A stretch of DNA of 64,000 nt from Streptomyces venezuelae ATCC 10712 (GCF_008639165.1 NZ_CP029197.1:1798001-1862000), one strand, 5' to 3'. Counted from the stretch's first letter, positions 34,767 to 43,456 are shown. Program-made: numbers and translations. Notes: a model not told the origin generated them from the sequence alone.

Positions 34767-35226
34767 CGCACACCGGCCGCCGTCACGCTGTGTCACATAC
34801 ACAAGGGGGTTGCGGAGCCGAACCGGAGGGGCCGGTTCGTCCGCTCAGCTTTCCGCCGCTGTCCGATATCCGGAGAGTCCGCTGAGCGGACCGTCAGTAC
34901 CAAGAATCGCTCAAGCCCCTTAGCGGAACTGGGCGTTCTCACTATGTGAACACCGCGTTACGGCCCCCTATGCCCCGGTTTTCCCACCCGACGCGCACAC
35001 TCTTTCCCCGTCGGCATAACAAGACAGTCACATCCTGTCCTCGCCGCTCCCCGACCCTCCCCACCTGCGCTTAGAGTCACCGCCAGTCACCGCGCCGCCG
35101 GGCGCGTCCTACTGCACGGCCCTGTACCAACCCAGTACGGCCCGGCGTCCACAACGGCACCCCTCGCTCCGCAGCTTCACGGCACCGCCTCATCCGAGGG
35201 GGCCGCGCCAGGGAAAGGACCCCTTC
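34767..35226. promoter_or_regulatory. 460-bp upstream region of the liv operon with several dyads
   Basis: No supported gene. It holds TGTGT-N5-ACACA (34789-34803), CGAACCGG-N5-CCGGTTCG (34819-34839) and the 15-bp palindrome GTCCGCT-G-AGCGGAC (34877-34891). The right arm of the last, extended to GCTGAGCGGAC, is also the exact complement of GTCCGCTCAGC at 34839-34849, so two alternative pairings compete. A TAGAGT at 35072-35077 could be a -10 element but lacks a good -35. The tiny open frames here are not rich in Leu, Ile or Val codons, so classical leader-peptide attenuation is not supported. Confidence 0.55.
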
Positions 35227-36459
35227 GTGCGAAACCGTTCGTTGCTCATACTCACCACCGCGGTCACCACGGGAGCGCTCACGCTCACCGCCTGTGGTTC
35301 GCGCGACGACAAGGGCGGCGCCGAGAACGGCGACAGCGGCAACGTCACCGTCACCATCGGTCTCGACGCGCCCCTCACGGGTGAGCTGTCCGCCCTCGGC
35401 CTCGGCATCAAGAACTCCGCCGACCTCGCGGTCAAGACGGCCAACAAGAAGTCCTACGTCAAGGGCGTCACCTTCAAGCTGGAGTCCCTGGACGACCAGG
35501 CGCAGCCCTCCTCGGGCCAGCAGAACGCCACCAAGTTCGTCGCCGACAAGACCGTCCTCGGCGTCGTCGGCCCGCTGAACTCCGGCGTCGCCGAGTCCAT
35601 GCAGAAGGTCTTCGACGACGCGAAGCTGGTCCAGGTCTCCCCGGCCAACACCAACCCGTCGCTCAGCCAGGGCATCAACTGGAGCACCGGCGAGAAGAAG
35701 CGCGGCTACAAGTCGTACTTCCGCACCGCCACCACCGACGCCATCCAGGGCCCGTTCGCCGCCCAGTACGTCTTCAAGGAAGCCAAGAAGACCAAGGCGT
35801 TCATCATCGACGACAAGAAGACCTACGGCGCCGGCCTCGCGGGCACCTTCAAGGGCGAGTTCGAGAAGCTGGGCGGCAAGGTCGTCGGCACCCAGCACAT
35901 CAACCCCGACACCAAGGACTTCAGCGCCGTCGCCACCCAGGTCAAGAGCTCCGGCGCCGACGTCGTCTACTACGGCGGCGAGTACCCGGCCGGCGGCCCG
36001 CTCGCCAAGCAGATCAAGGCGGCAGGCGCCAAGGTCACCGTCGTCGGCGGCGACGCGATCTTCAGCCCCGAGTACGTCAAGCTCGCCAGCCCGGCCGCGG
36101 CCGACGGCGACATCGCCACCTCCGTCGGCGCGCCCATCGAGTCCCTCCCCTCCGCCAAGGACTTCCTGGCCAACTACAAGGCCGAGAACTACAAGGAGGC
36201 CTACGAGGCCTACGGCGGCTACGCCTACGACTCGACCTGGGCGATCATCGAGGCCGTCAAGAAGGCCACCGAGGGCAACGGCGGCAAGGTCCCCGAGCGC
36301 GCCAAGGTCGTCGAGGCCATGCAGAGCGTCTCCTTCGAGGGCGTGACCGGCTCGGTCGCCTTCGACGAGTTCGGCGACACCACCAACAAGCAGCTGACCG
36401 TCTACAAGGTCGAGGGCGGCGCCTTCAAGCCGGTCAAGTCCGGCACCTTCGGCGGCTGA
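35227..36459 (+). CDS. livK: branched-chain amino acid ABC transporter, substrate-binding lipoprotein
   Basis: 410 residues. Signal peptide with lipobox LTAC (Cys23) tethers it to the outer face of the membrane. The rest is a type I periplasmic-binding fold: VTIGLDAPLTGELSALGLGIKNSADLAV, then VVGPLNSGVAESMQ and the VSPANTNPSLSQ hinge, as in Leu/Ile/Val-binding proteins. GTG at 35227 is preceded by AAAGGA. It is the first gene of livK-H-M-G-F. A stem-loop after its stop may set a higher expression of the binding protein than of the membrane parts. Confidence 0.93.
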   Translation: MRNRSLLILTTAVTTGALTLTACGSRDDKGGAENGDSGNVTVTIGLDAPLTGELSALGLGIKNSADLAVKTANKKSYVKGVTFKLESLDDQAQPSSGQQNATKFVADKTVLGVVGPLNSGVAESMQKVFDDAKLVQVSPANTNPSLSQGINWSTGEKKRGYKSYFRTATTDAIQGPFAAQYVFKEAKKTKAFIIDDKKTYGAGLAGTFKGEFEKLGGKVVGTQHINPDTKDFSAVATQVKSSGADVVYYGGEYPAGGPLAKQIKAAGAKVTVVGGDAIFSPEYVKLASPAAADGDIATSVGAPIESLPSAKDFLANYKAENYKEAYEAYGGYAYDSTWAIIEAVKKATEGNGGKVPERAKVVEAMQSVSFEGVTGSVAFDEFGDTTNKQLTVYKVEGGAFKPVKSGTFGG

Positions 36460-36486
36460 CCAACCCCACCACTCAGCACCACCTTC

Positions 36487-36522
36487 ACCGCGCGGGGGGC
36501 CGCACCTGGCTCCCCGCGCGGT
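36487..36522 (+). terminator. stem-loop between livK and livH
   Basis: An 11-base perfect stem (ACCGCGCGGGG with CCCCGCGCGGT) and 14-base loop lie 28 bp after the livK stop. No T-run. Probably a partial terminator or an mRNA-stabilising hairpin that lets livK be made in excess. Confidence 0.7.
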
Positions 36523-36556
36523 GTCACATCCGTCGAAAGTCTCGGAGGACAATGCG

Positions 36557-37486
36557 GTGAACGAACTGCCGCAGCAGCTGGTCAACGGCCTGCTACTGGG
36601 ATCCATGTACGGGCTCGTCGCCGTCGGCTACACGATGGTCTACGGCATCGTCCAGCTCATCAACTTCGCCCATGGCGAGATCTTCATGACCGGCGGCTTC
36701 GGGGCCCTCACGGTCTGGCTCATCCTGCCCGGCGGCACCACCATGTGGGTGGCACTGCCCCTCATGATCGTCGGTGCCGTACTCGTCGCCACGACCATAG
36801 CCGTCGGAGCGGAACGGCTCGCGTACCGCCCGCTCCGCGGAGGCCCACGCCTCGCCCCGCTCATCACCGCCATCGGCCTCTCGCTCGCCCTCCAGCAGGC
36901 CGTCTGGGCCTTCTACCCGGAGGCGAAGTCCGCCCGGACCTTCCCCCAGATCCCCGGCGGCCCCATCGAACTCGGCCCCGTCACCATCCAGACCGGCGAC
37001 GTCTTCCTCCTGATCGCCGCCCCGATCTGCATGGCCTTCCTCGCCTTCTTCGTCATGCGCACCCGCACCGGCCGCGGCATGCAGGCCACCGCGCAGGACC
37101 CGGACACCGCGAAGCTGATGGGCGTCAACACCGACCGGATCATCGTGATCGCCTTCGCCCTCGGCGCCGCCATGGCCGCCGTCGGCGCCGTCGCCTACGG
37201 CCTCAAGTACGGCGTCGTCGACTACAAGATGGGCTTCCTCCTCGGACTCAAGGCCTTCACCGCCGCCGTCCTCGGCGGCATCGGCAACATCTACGGCGCC
37301 ATGATCGGCGGAGTCGTCCTCGGTGTCGCCGAGACCATGGCGACGGCGTACGTCAGCCACATCCCCGGTATGGAACAGCTCGGCGGCCAGTCCTGGGCCG
37401 ACGTCTGGGCCTTCGTACTCCTCATCGTCGTACTCCTCGCCCGGCCCCAAGGCCTCCTCGGCGAGCGCGTCGCGGACAGGGCGTGA
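36557..37486 (+). CDS. livH: branched-chain amino acid ABC transporter permease LivH
   Basis: 309 residues, about eight transmembrane segments. NGLLLGSMYGLVAVGYTMVYGIVQLINFAHGE (read in parts) at the N-terminus is the LivH signature, and GRGMQATAQDPDTAKLMGVNTDR is the cytoplasmic coupling loop contacting the ATPases. GTG at 36557 is supported by GGAGGA seven bases upstream. An earlier in-frame ATG has no such support. The stop overlaps the livM start by four bases if livM begins at GTG 37483. Confidence 0.94.
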   Translation: MNELPQQLVNGLLLGSMYGLVAVGYTMVYGIVQLINFAHGEIFMTGGFGALTVWLILPGGTTMWVALPLMIVGAVLVATTIAVGAERLAYRPLRGGPRLAPLITAIGLSLALQQAVWAFYPEAKSARTFPQIPGGPIELGPVTIQTGDVFLLIAAPICMAFLAFFVMRTRTGRGMQATAQDPDTAKLMGVNTDRIIVIAFALGAAMAAVGAVAYGLKYGVVDYKMGFLLGLKAFTAAVLGGIGNIYGAMIGGVVLGVAETMATAYVSHIPGMEQLGGQSWADVWAFVLLIVVLLARPQGLLGERVADRA

Positions 37487-39321
37487 GCACCATGACCACC
37501 ATCTCCGAGAACCCCAAGGCGGCAGCGGCCACCGAGCCCGCCACGGCGACCGGCCTCATCGGCTTCCTGCCCGTCGGCATCGCCCGCGCCCTCGCCCTCG
37601 GCGGCGGCGTCCTCACCGTCGCCAGCACCTTCCTCGCCTGGACCTGGACCCCCCGCTTCCCCGGCGACCTCACGTTCTACGGCTCCCCCGGCGGCCTCCA
37701 GCTGCAAGTCCTCGTCCTGGGCCTGCTCACCACCCTCTTCGCCCTCTCCTCCTACGGCGTCAAGGGCACCCGCTGGCTCACCCCCGCCGGACCCGACGCG
37801 GCCCTCAAACTCGCCGCGCTCGCCTCCTTCGCCACCGCCTGGTTCACCGTCGGCGCGATCAGCGTCGACCTCGGCGGCCCGGTCAACCTCGAGCCCGGCG
37901 GCGCCGTCGTCGCCCTCGCCACCCTGCTCGCCCTCCTCGGCGCCCTCGCCCTCCCCTTCGAGCGGCCCAAGCTGCTGCCCGTGGACCCGGAGGACACCGG
38001 CTGGGACCAGTTCAAGCACCGCTCCGCCAACAACTGGGCCACCTTCAAGGCCGCCTTCGCGACCGGCCCCGTACGCCGCCTGCCCGCGATGCACTCCTCC
38101 GTCGAGATCCTCATCATCACGGCCGTCCTCGCCGTGGCGCTCGGAGTCTTCACCTACGGCATCGGCACCGAGTACGACGAGCTGTTCCTCGGCTTCCTGA
38201 TCACGGCCGGCTTCGGCTTCGCCGCCGTCAACAAGTCGGGCCTCATGCAGCAGGCCACCCAGCTCACCAAGAAGCACCAGAACCTCTCCATCGCCGGTGC
38301 CTTCACCGCCGCGGCGCTCTTCCCCTTCACCCAGACCGACGACCAGTACGCGACCCTCGGCGTCTACATCCTGATCTTCGCCACGGTCGCCCTCGGCCTC
38401 AACATCGTCGTCGGCCTCGCCGGACTCCTCGACCTCGGATACGTCGCCTTCCTCGGCGTCGGCGCCTACGCGGCCGCCCTCGTCTCCGGCGCCCCGAGCT
38501 CCCCCTTCGGCGTGCACCTCCCCTTCTGGGCCGCCATCCTGGTCGGCGCCGGAGCCTCCCTGGTCTTCGGCGTCCTCATCGGCGCCCCCACCCTGCGGCT
38601 GCGCGGCGACTACCTCGCCATCGTGACCCTCGGATTCGGAGAGATCTTCCGCATCGCCGTCATGAACACCGACGGCACCTCCGGCCCCGACGTCACCAAC
38701 GGCTCCAACGGCATCGCGTCCATCCCGAACCTCAGCATCTTCGGGTTCGACTTCGGCGCCGAACACACGATCGCCGGCTTCACCATCGGCCGCTTCGCCA
38801 ACTACTTCTTCCTGATGCTGCTGATCATGGCGGTCGTCGTGCTGGTCTTCCGGCGCAGCGGCGACTCCCGCATCGGCCGCGCCTGGGTCGCCATCCGCGA
38901 GGACGAGACCGCCGCCCTCGCCATGGGCATCAACGGCTTCCGGGTCAAGCTCATCGCCTTCGCACTCGGCGCCTCGCTCGCCGGCCTCGCCGGCACCGTG
39001 CAGGCACACGTCACCTACACGGTGACCCCCGAGCAGTACCTCTTCGCCGGACCCATCCCGCCCAACTCCGCCTTCCTGCTCGCGGCCGTCGTCCTCGGCG
39101 GCATGGGCACGATGAGCGGCCCGCTGGTCGGCGCCTCCCTGCTCTTCCTCATCCCGAACAAGCTCCAGTTCATGGGCGAGTACCAGCTCCTCGCCTTCGG
39201 CGTCGCGCTGATCCTCCTCATGCGCTTCCGCCCGGAAGGCATGATCGCCAACCGGCGCAACCAGCTGGAGTTCCACGAGAAGGACGAGACGCCCGCCACG
39301 CTCGCCAAGGCAGGTGCCTGA
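37483..39321 (+). CDS. livM: branched-chain amino acid ABC transporter permease LivM with long N-terminal extension
   Basis: 612 residues, far longer than the about 300-residue permease core. The core occupies the C-terminal half: LNIVVGLAGLLDLGYVAFLGVGAYAAAL, PTLRLRGDYLAIVTLGFGEIFR and the coupling loop GRAWVAIREDETAALAMGINGFRVK (read in parts). The first about 300 residues add some six hydrophobic segments and a cytoplasmic loop (FERPKLLPVDPEDTGWDQFKHRSANN in parts) with no known role. Start GTG 37483 gives GTGA coupling with livH; ATG 37492 is possible. C-terminus is charged. Confidence 0.92.
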   Translation: MSTMTTISENPKAAAATEPATATGLIGFLPVGIARALALGGGVLTVASTFLAWTWTPRFPGDLTFYGSPGGLQLQVLVLGLLTTLFALSSYGVKGTRWLTPAGPDAALKLAALASFATAWFTVGAISVDLGGPVNLEPGGAVVALATLLALLGALALPFERPKLLPVDPEDTGWDQFKHRSANNWATFKAAFATGPVRRLPAMHSSVEILIITAVLAVALGVFTYGIGTEYDELFLGFLITAGFGFAAVNKSGLMQQATQLTKKHQNLSIAGAFTAAALFPFTQTDDQYATLGVYILIFATVALGLNIVVGLAGLLDLGYVAFLGVGAYAAALVSGAPSSPFGVHLPFWAAILVGAGASLVFGVLIGAPTLRLRGDYLAIVTLGFGEIFRIAVMNTDGTSGPDVTNGSNGIASIPNLSIFGFDFGAEHTIAGFTIGRFANYFFLMLLIMAVVVLVFRRSGDSRIGRAWVAIREDETAALAMGINGFRVKLIAFALGASLAGLAGTVQAHVTYTVTPEQYLFAGPIPPNSAFLLAAVVLGGMGTMSGPLVGASLLFLIPNKLQFMGEYQLLAFGVALILLMRFRPEGMIANRRNQLEFHEKDETPATLAKAGA

Positions 39322-39324
39322 ACC

Positions 39325-40314
39325 ATGACGACCACCACCACGAAGACCACGGACTCCACGGAGCCCGTCGCCCGCGAGACCGTGCTCGACGCCCGCGGCG
39401 TCACCATGCGCTTCGGCGGCCTCACCGCCGTGCGCGACGTCGACCTCACCGTGAACAGCGGCGAGATCGTCGGCCTGATCGGCCCCAACGGCGCCGGCAA
39501 GACCACCTTCTTCAACTGCCTCACCGGCCTCTACGTCCCCACCGAGGGTGAAGTCCGGTACAAGGGCAAGGTCCTGCCCCCCACGTCCTTCAAGGTCACC
39601 GACGCCGGCATCGCCCGCACCTTCCAGAACATCCGTCTCTTCCACAACATGACGGTCCTGGAAAACGTCCTCGTCGGCCGCCACACCCGGATGAAGCAGG
39701 GCCTCTGGTCCGCACTGCTCCGCCTCCCCGGCTTCAAGAAGGCCGAGGCCGAGGCCACCGAGCGGGCCATGGAGCTCCTCCGCTTCATCGGCCTGGAGGA
39801 CAAGGCACAGCACCTCGCCAAGAACCTCCCGTACGGCGAACAGCGCAAGCTCGAGATCGCCCGCGCCCTCGCGAGCGACCCCGGCCTCATCCTGCTCGAC
39901 GAACCCACCGCCGGCATGAACCCCCAGGAGACCCGGGCCGCCGAAGAACTCATCTTCGCCATCCGGGACATGGGCATCGCCGTCCTCGTCATCGAGCACG
40001 ACATGCGGTTCATCTTCAACCTCTGCGACCGCGTCGCCGTGCTCGTCCAGGGCCAGAAGCTGATCGAGGGCGACAGCCAGACCGTCCAGAGCGACGAGCG
40101 GGTCATCGCCGCGTACCTCGGCGAGCCCGTCGCGGAAGCACCGGAGGCCCCCGCCAAGGAGGCCGCCGAGGCCACCGAGGCTCCTGAGGCCGACGAGACC
40201 CCGGACGCCCCCGAGGCACCCGCCGACGAGGCACCGGCCACCGAAGACGCCTCCGACGACGCTTCCGAGGACACCACGCACGACCCTGCTTCGGGCAAGG
40301 AGAACGACGCATGA
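39325..40314 (+). CDS. livG: branched-chain amino acid ABC transporter ATPase LivG with acidic tail
   Basis: 329 residues. ABC domain: Walker A GPNGAGKT at 53-60, Q-loop FQNIRLF, signature region LPYGEQRKLEIAR (the degenerate LSGGQ of LivG proteins), Walker B LILLDEPTAGM and the switch His in VIEHDM. The family ends near residue 267; residues 268-329 are an Ala/Pro/Glu/Asp-rich low-complexity tail with repeated EAPEA-like words, encoded in biased GC-rich codons. It starts 3 bp after livM and overlaps livF as ATGA. Confidence 0.94.
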   Translation: MTTTTTKTTDSTEPVARETVLDARGVTMRFGGLTAVRDVDLTVNSGEIVGLIGPNGAGKTTFFNCLTGLYVPTEGEVRYKGKVLPPTSFKVTDAGIARTFQNIRLFHNMTVLENVLVGRHTRMKQGLWSALLRLPGFKKAEAEATERAMELLRFIGLEDKAQHLAKNLPYGEQRKLEIARALASDPGLILLDEPTAGMNPQETRAAEELIFAIRDMGIAVLVIEHDMRFIFNLCDRVAVLVQGQKLIEGDSQTVQSDERVIAAYLGEPVAEAPEAPAKEAAEATEAPEADETPDAPEAPADEAPATEDASDDASEDTTHDPASGKENDA

Positions 40315-41027
40315 CCGCACTGCTCGAAGTCGAGGACCTGCGCGTCGCCTACGGAAAGATCGAGGCCGTCAAGGGCATCTCCTTCTCCGTCGACGCCGGT
40401 GAGGTCGTCACCCTCATCGGCACCAACGGCGCCGGAAAGACCACCACCCTGCGGACCCTCTCCGGACTCCTCAAGCCGGTCGGCGGCCAGATCAAGTTCG
40501 AGGGCAAGTCCCTCCGCAAGATCCCCGCCCACAAGATCGTCTCCCTGGGCCTCGCCCACTCCCCCGAGGGCCGGCACATCTTCCCCCGGATGACGATCGA
40601 GGAGAACCTCCTCCTCGGCGCCTTCCTCCGCAAGGACACCCCCGGCATCGCCAAGGACGTCCAGCGCGCCTACGACCTCTTCCCGATCCTCGGCGAACGT
40701 CGCAAGCAGGCCGCCGGCACGCTCTCCGGCGGCGAGCAGCAGATGCTCGCCATGGGCCGCGCCCTGATGTCCCAGCCCAAGCTCCTCATGCTCGACGAGC
40801 CCTCCATGGGCCTCTCGCCGATCATGATGCAGAAGATCATGGCGACGATCGCCGAGCTCAAGGCCCAGGGCACCACCATCCTGCTCGTCGAGCAGAACGC
40901 CCAGGCCGCGCTCGCCCTCGCCGACCACGGTCACGTGATGGAGATCGGCAAGGTCGTGCTCTCGGGCACCGGCCAGGACCTCCTCCACGACGAGTCCGTC
41001 CGCAAGGCGTACCTCGGCGAGGACTGA
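40311..41027 (+). CDS. livF: branched-chain amino acid ABC transporter ATPase LivF
   Basis: 238 residues, standard LivF length. Walker A GTNGAGKT at 37-44, SPEGRHIFPRMTIEENL after the Q-loop, signature LSGGEQQMLAMGRAL and Walker B LMLDEPSMGLSP, with VEQN as the switch region (Gln in place of the usual His, as in LivF). It pairs with LivG to energise LivH/LivM. The ATG overlaps the livG stop. It is the last gene of the operon, followed at 13 bp by a strong bidirectional terminator. Confidence 0.95.
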   Translation: MTALLEVEDLRVAYGKIEAVKGISFSVDAGEVVTLIGTNGAGKTTTLRTLSGLLKPVGGQIKFEGKSLRKIPAHKIVSLGLAHSPEGRHIFPRMTIEENLLLGAFLRKDTPGIAKDVQRAYDLFPILGERRKQAAGTLSGGEQQMLAMGRALMSQPKLLMLDEPSMGLSPIMMQKIMATIAELKAQGTTILLVEQNAQAALALADHGHVMEIGKVVLSGTGQDLLHDESVRKAYLGED

Positions 41028-41039
41028 GCCCCCCAGACA

Positions 41040-41075
41040 GAAGGCCCGCCCCACAGAGTCGTGGGGCGGGCCTTC
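41040..41075. terminator. bidirectional terminator between livF and the ANTAR regulator
   Basis: A perfect 15-base stem (GAAGGCCCGCCCCAC with GTGGGGCGGGCCTTC) and 6-base loop lie between convergent genes. Confidence 0.92.
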
Positions 41076-41094
41076 TCACGTGCTCGGCCAAGAC

Positions 41095-41748
41095 CTACTG
41101 CCCCTTCGCCGCCTTCTTCTCCTCGGCGTCCTCGATGACCGCCTCCGCGACCTGCTGCATCGACATCCGGCGGTCCATGGACGTCTTCTGGATCCAGCGG
41201 AACGCCGCCGGCTCCGTCAGCCCGTACTGCGTCTGCAGGATCGACTTCGCACGGTCCACCAGCTTGCGGGTCTCCAGGCGCTGGGAGAGATCGGCGACCT
41301 CCTGCTCCAAGGCGCGCAGTTCGGAGAAGCGCGAGACGGCCATCTCGATGGCCGGGACCACGTCACTCTTGCTGAACGGCTTCACCAGGTACGCCATGGC
41401 ACCGGCGTCCCGGGCCCGCTCCACGAGCTCGCGCTGCGAGAAGGCGGTCAGCATGAGGACCGGGGCGATGGACTCGCCGGCGATCTTCTCGGCGGCCGAG
41501 ATGCCGTCGAGGACGGGCATCTTCACGTCCAGGATGACGAGGTCGGGGCGGTGCTCGCGGGCGAGCTCGACGGCCTTGGCACCGTCACCGGCCTCGCCGA
41601 CGACCGTGTAGCCCTCTTCCTCCAGCATCTCTTTGAGGTCGAGACGGATGAGGGCCTCGTCCTCGGCGATGACGACACGGGTCGTCAGCGGCGGGACGTG
41701 CGACGCGTCGGCGTCGTCGGCGGGCTGGGGCGACTCGGGGGCGGTCAC
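41095..41748 (-). CDS. ANTAR-domain response regulator (PdtaR-like)
   Basis: 217 residues. A receiver domain (about 24-140) has the acidic pair Glu29/Asp30, phospho-acceptor Asp74 in LVILDVKMP, Thr101 and Lys123 in LVKPF. A coiled linker leads to the ANTAR RNA-binding domain (about 146-205: LETRKLVDRAKSILQTQYGLTEPAAFRWIQKTSMDRRMSMQQVAE in parts). ANTAR proteins act as antiterminators by binding paired hexaloop hairpins in nascent RNA. The order next to pyk resembles PdtaR of mycobacteria in type. GTG at 41748 follows GAGGAG. The cognate histidine kinase is not in this window. Confidence 0.92.
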   Translation of the reverse strand: MTAPESPQPADDADASHVPPLTTRVVIAEDEALIRLDLKEMLEEEGYTVVGEAGDGAKAVELAREHRPDLVILDVKMPVLDGISAAEKIAGESIAPVLMLTAFSQRELVERARDAGAMAYLVKPFSKSDVVPAIEMAVSRFSELRALEQEVADLSQRLETRKLVDRAKSILQTQYGLTEPAAFRWIQKTSMDRRMSMQQVAEAVIEDAEEKKAAKGQ

Positions 41749-41846
41749 GGGGGCTCCTCGATACGGGGCAAGTACTGCTCCCCCGAGCCTACCTAGCTCC
41801 TGTAATGTGGTGCCCCGCAGGGGTCACAGCGCCCTCGCTTTCTAAG

Positions 41847-41921
41847 GCCCCAGTACTCCAACTGGTCAGAGAGGCCGCTCTCAAACAGCGGACAGTGTGG
41901 GTTCGAATCCCACCTGGGGCA
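41847..41921 (+). tRNA. tRNA with Leu(CAA) anticodon and short variable loop
   Basis: 75 nt fold as a cloverleaf. The 7-bp acceptor stem is perfect (GCCCCAG with CTGGGGC), as is the 5-bp anticodon stem (CCGCT with AGCGG). The anticodon loop is CTCAAAC, giving anticodon CAA (reads UUG, Leu). The T-arm is perfect: GTGGG-TTCGAAT-CCCAC. Discriminator is A and CCA is not encoded. The D-arm is weak, 3 bp with a 12-nt loop. The variable region is only about 5 nt (ACAGT), whereas bacterial Leu tRNAs normally have a long variable arm. A TAATGT about 40 bp upstream could be its -10; a T-run follows at 41923. Confidence 0.88.
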
Positions 41922-42028
41922 CTTTTCCTTCGATTCCAAGGGCAAGCGGCCCAGGGTGATCGTCACCCACACGCGTGAAGCCTTATCTCCGCCCTGCCGC
42001 CAGCGCGAGCCGGCCCACCGCACACTGA

Positions 42029-43456
42029 CTACGTCAGCGACTCCCCGATGTGGTGGACCCTGACCAGGTTCGTCGAGCCCGCGACGCCCGGCGGGGAGCC
42101 GGCTGTGATGACCACGATGTCGCCCGGGCGGCAGCGGCCGATGCGGAGGAGTTCCTCGTCCACCTGGGCCACCATCGCGTCCGTCGAGTCGACGTGCGGG
42201 CCGAGGAAGGTCTCGACGCCCCAGGTGAGGTTGAGCTGGGAGCGGGTCGCCGGGTCGGGGGTGAAGGCGAGGAGGGGGATGGGTGAGCGGTAGCGGGAGA
42301 GGCGCTTGACCGTGTCGCCGGACTGGGTGAAGGCGACGAGGAACTTGGCGCCGAGGAAGTCGCCCATTTCGGCGGCGGCTCGGGCGACGGCGCCGCCCTG
42401 GGTGCGGGGCTTGTTCCGTTCGGTGAGGGGCGGGAGGCCCTTGGCGAGGACGTCTTCCTCGGCGGCCTCGACGATCCGACTCATGGTGCGGACGGTTTCG
42501 ATGGGGTAGCGGCCGACGCTGGTCTCGCCGGAGAGCATGACGGCGTCGGTGCCGTCGATGACGGCGTTGGCGACGTCGGAGGCCTCGGCGCGGGTGGGGC
42601 GGGAGTTGTCGATCATCGAGTCGAGCATCTGGGTGGCGACGATGACGGGTTTGGCGTTCCGCTTGGCGAGTTTGACGGCGCGCTTCTGGACGATCGGTAC
42701 CTGTTCGAGGGGCATTTCGACGCCGAGGTCGCCGCGGGCGACCATGATGCCGTCGAAGGCGGCGACGATCTCTTCGATGTTGTCGACGGCCTGCGGCTTC
42801 TCGATCTTGGCGATGACGGGGAGCCGGCGCCCTTCCTCGTCCATGATGCGGTGGACGTCGTCGATGTCGCGGGCGCTGCGGACGAAGGAGAGGGCGATGA
42901 CGTCGGCGCCGGTGCGCAGGGCCCAGCGGAGGTCGTCGATGTCCTTCTCGGAGAGGGCGGGGACGGAGACGGCGACGCCGGGGAGGTTGAGGCCCTTGTG
43001 GTCGGAGACCATGCCGCCCTCGATGACGAGGGTGTTGACGCGGGGTCCGTCGACGGACATGACTTCGAGGGTGACGCGTCCGTCGTCGACGAGGATGCGT
43101 TCACCGGTGGTGACGTCGGCGGCGAGACCGGGGTAGGTGGTGCCGCAGCAGTGGCGGTCGCCTTCCATGGGCTCGACGGTGATGGTGAACTCGTCGCCGC
43201 GTTCAAGGAGTACGGGGCCTTCGCGGAAGCGGCCGAGACGGATCTTCGGGCCTTGAAGGTCGGCGAGGACGCCGATGCTGCGGCCGGTTTCGTCGGAGGC
43301 TTTGCGTACGCGCTGGTAGCGCTCCTCGTGCTCGGCGTAGGTGCCGTGGCTGAGGTTGAAGCGGGCGACGTCCATTCCGGCCTCGATCAACGCCTTGATC
43401 TGGTCGTATGTTTCGGTGGCGGGCCCAAGGGTACAAACGATTTTCGCTCGGCGCAT
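42029..43456 (-). CDS. pyk: pyruvate kinase
   Basis: 475 residues, standard length. It converts phosphoenolpyruvate and ADP to pyruvate and ATP, the last step of glycolysis. Family motifs: MRRAKIVCTLGPATETYDQI, MDVARFNLSHGTYAEH, ADLQGPKIR, the active-site signature VIAKIEKPQAVDNIEEI with catalytic Lys, GIMVARGDLGVEMP, TQMLDSMIDNSRPTRAEASDVANA (in parts) and the C-terminal allosteric domain. ATG at 43456 starts at the family N-terminus. Monocistronic, convergent with the tRNA. Streptomyces often have two pyk genes; the second is not here. Confidence 0.97.
   Translation of the reverse strand: MRRAKIVCTLGPATETYDQIKALIEAGMDVARFNLSHGTYAEHEERYQRVRKASDETGRSIGVLADLQGPKIRLGRFREGPVLLERGDEFTITVEPMEGDRHCCGTTYPGLAADVTTGERILVDDGRVTLEVMSVDGPRVNTLVIEGGMVSDHKGLNLPGVAVSVPALSEKDIDDLRWALRTGADVIALSFVRSARDIDDVHRIMDEEGRRLPVIAKIEKPQAVDNIEEIVAAFDGIMVARGDLGVEMPLEQVPIVQKRAVKLAKRNAKPVIVATQMLDSMIDNSRPTRAEASDVANAVIDGTDAVMLSGETSVGRYPIETVRTMSRIVEAAEEDVLAKGLPPLTERNKPRTQGGAVARAAAEMGDFLGAKFLVAFTQSGDTVKRLSRYRSPIPLLAFTPDPATRSQLNLTWGVETFLGPHVDSTDAMVAQVDEELLRIGRCRPGDIVVITAGSPPGVAGSTNLVRVHHIGESLT

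Noticed and set aside
34767-35226. Leader peptide attenuator for the liv operon
   Set aside because: The small open frames present, for example one starting near 34969, lack runs of Leu, Ile or Val codons.
37291-40320. A 1009-codon open frame on the minus strand across livM and livG
   Set aside because: Gly/Glu/Val/Asp-rich shadow translation without domain features. The + strand genes are complete and operon-coupled.
41954-41968. GGGTGA-TCG-TCACCC as the pyk terminator
   Set aside because: Only a 6-bp stem, 61 bp past the stop. It is possible but too weak to call.
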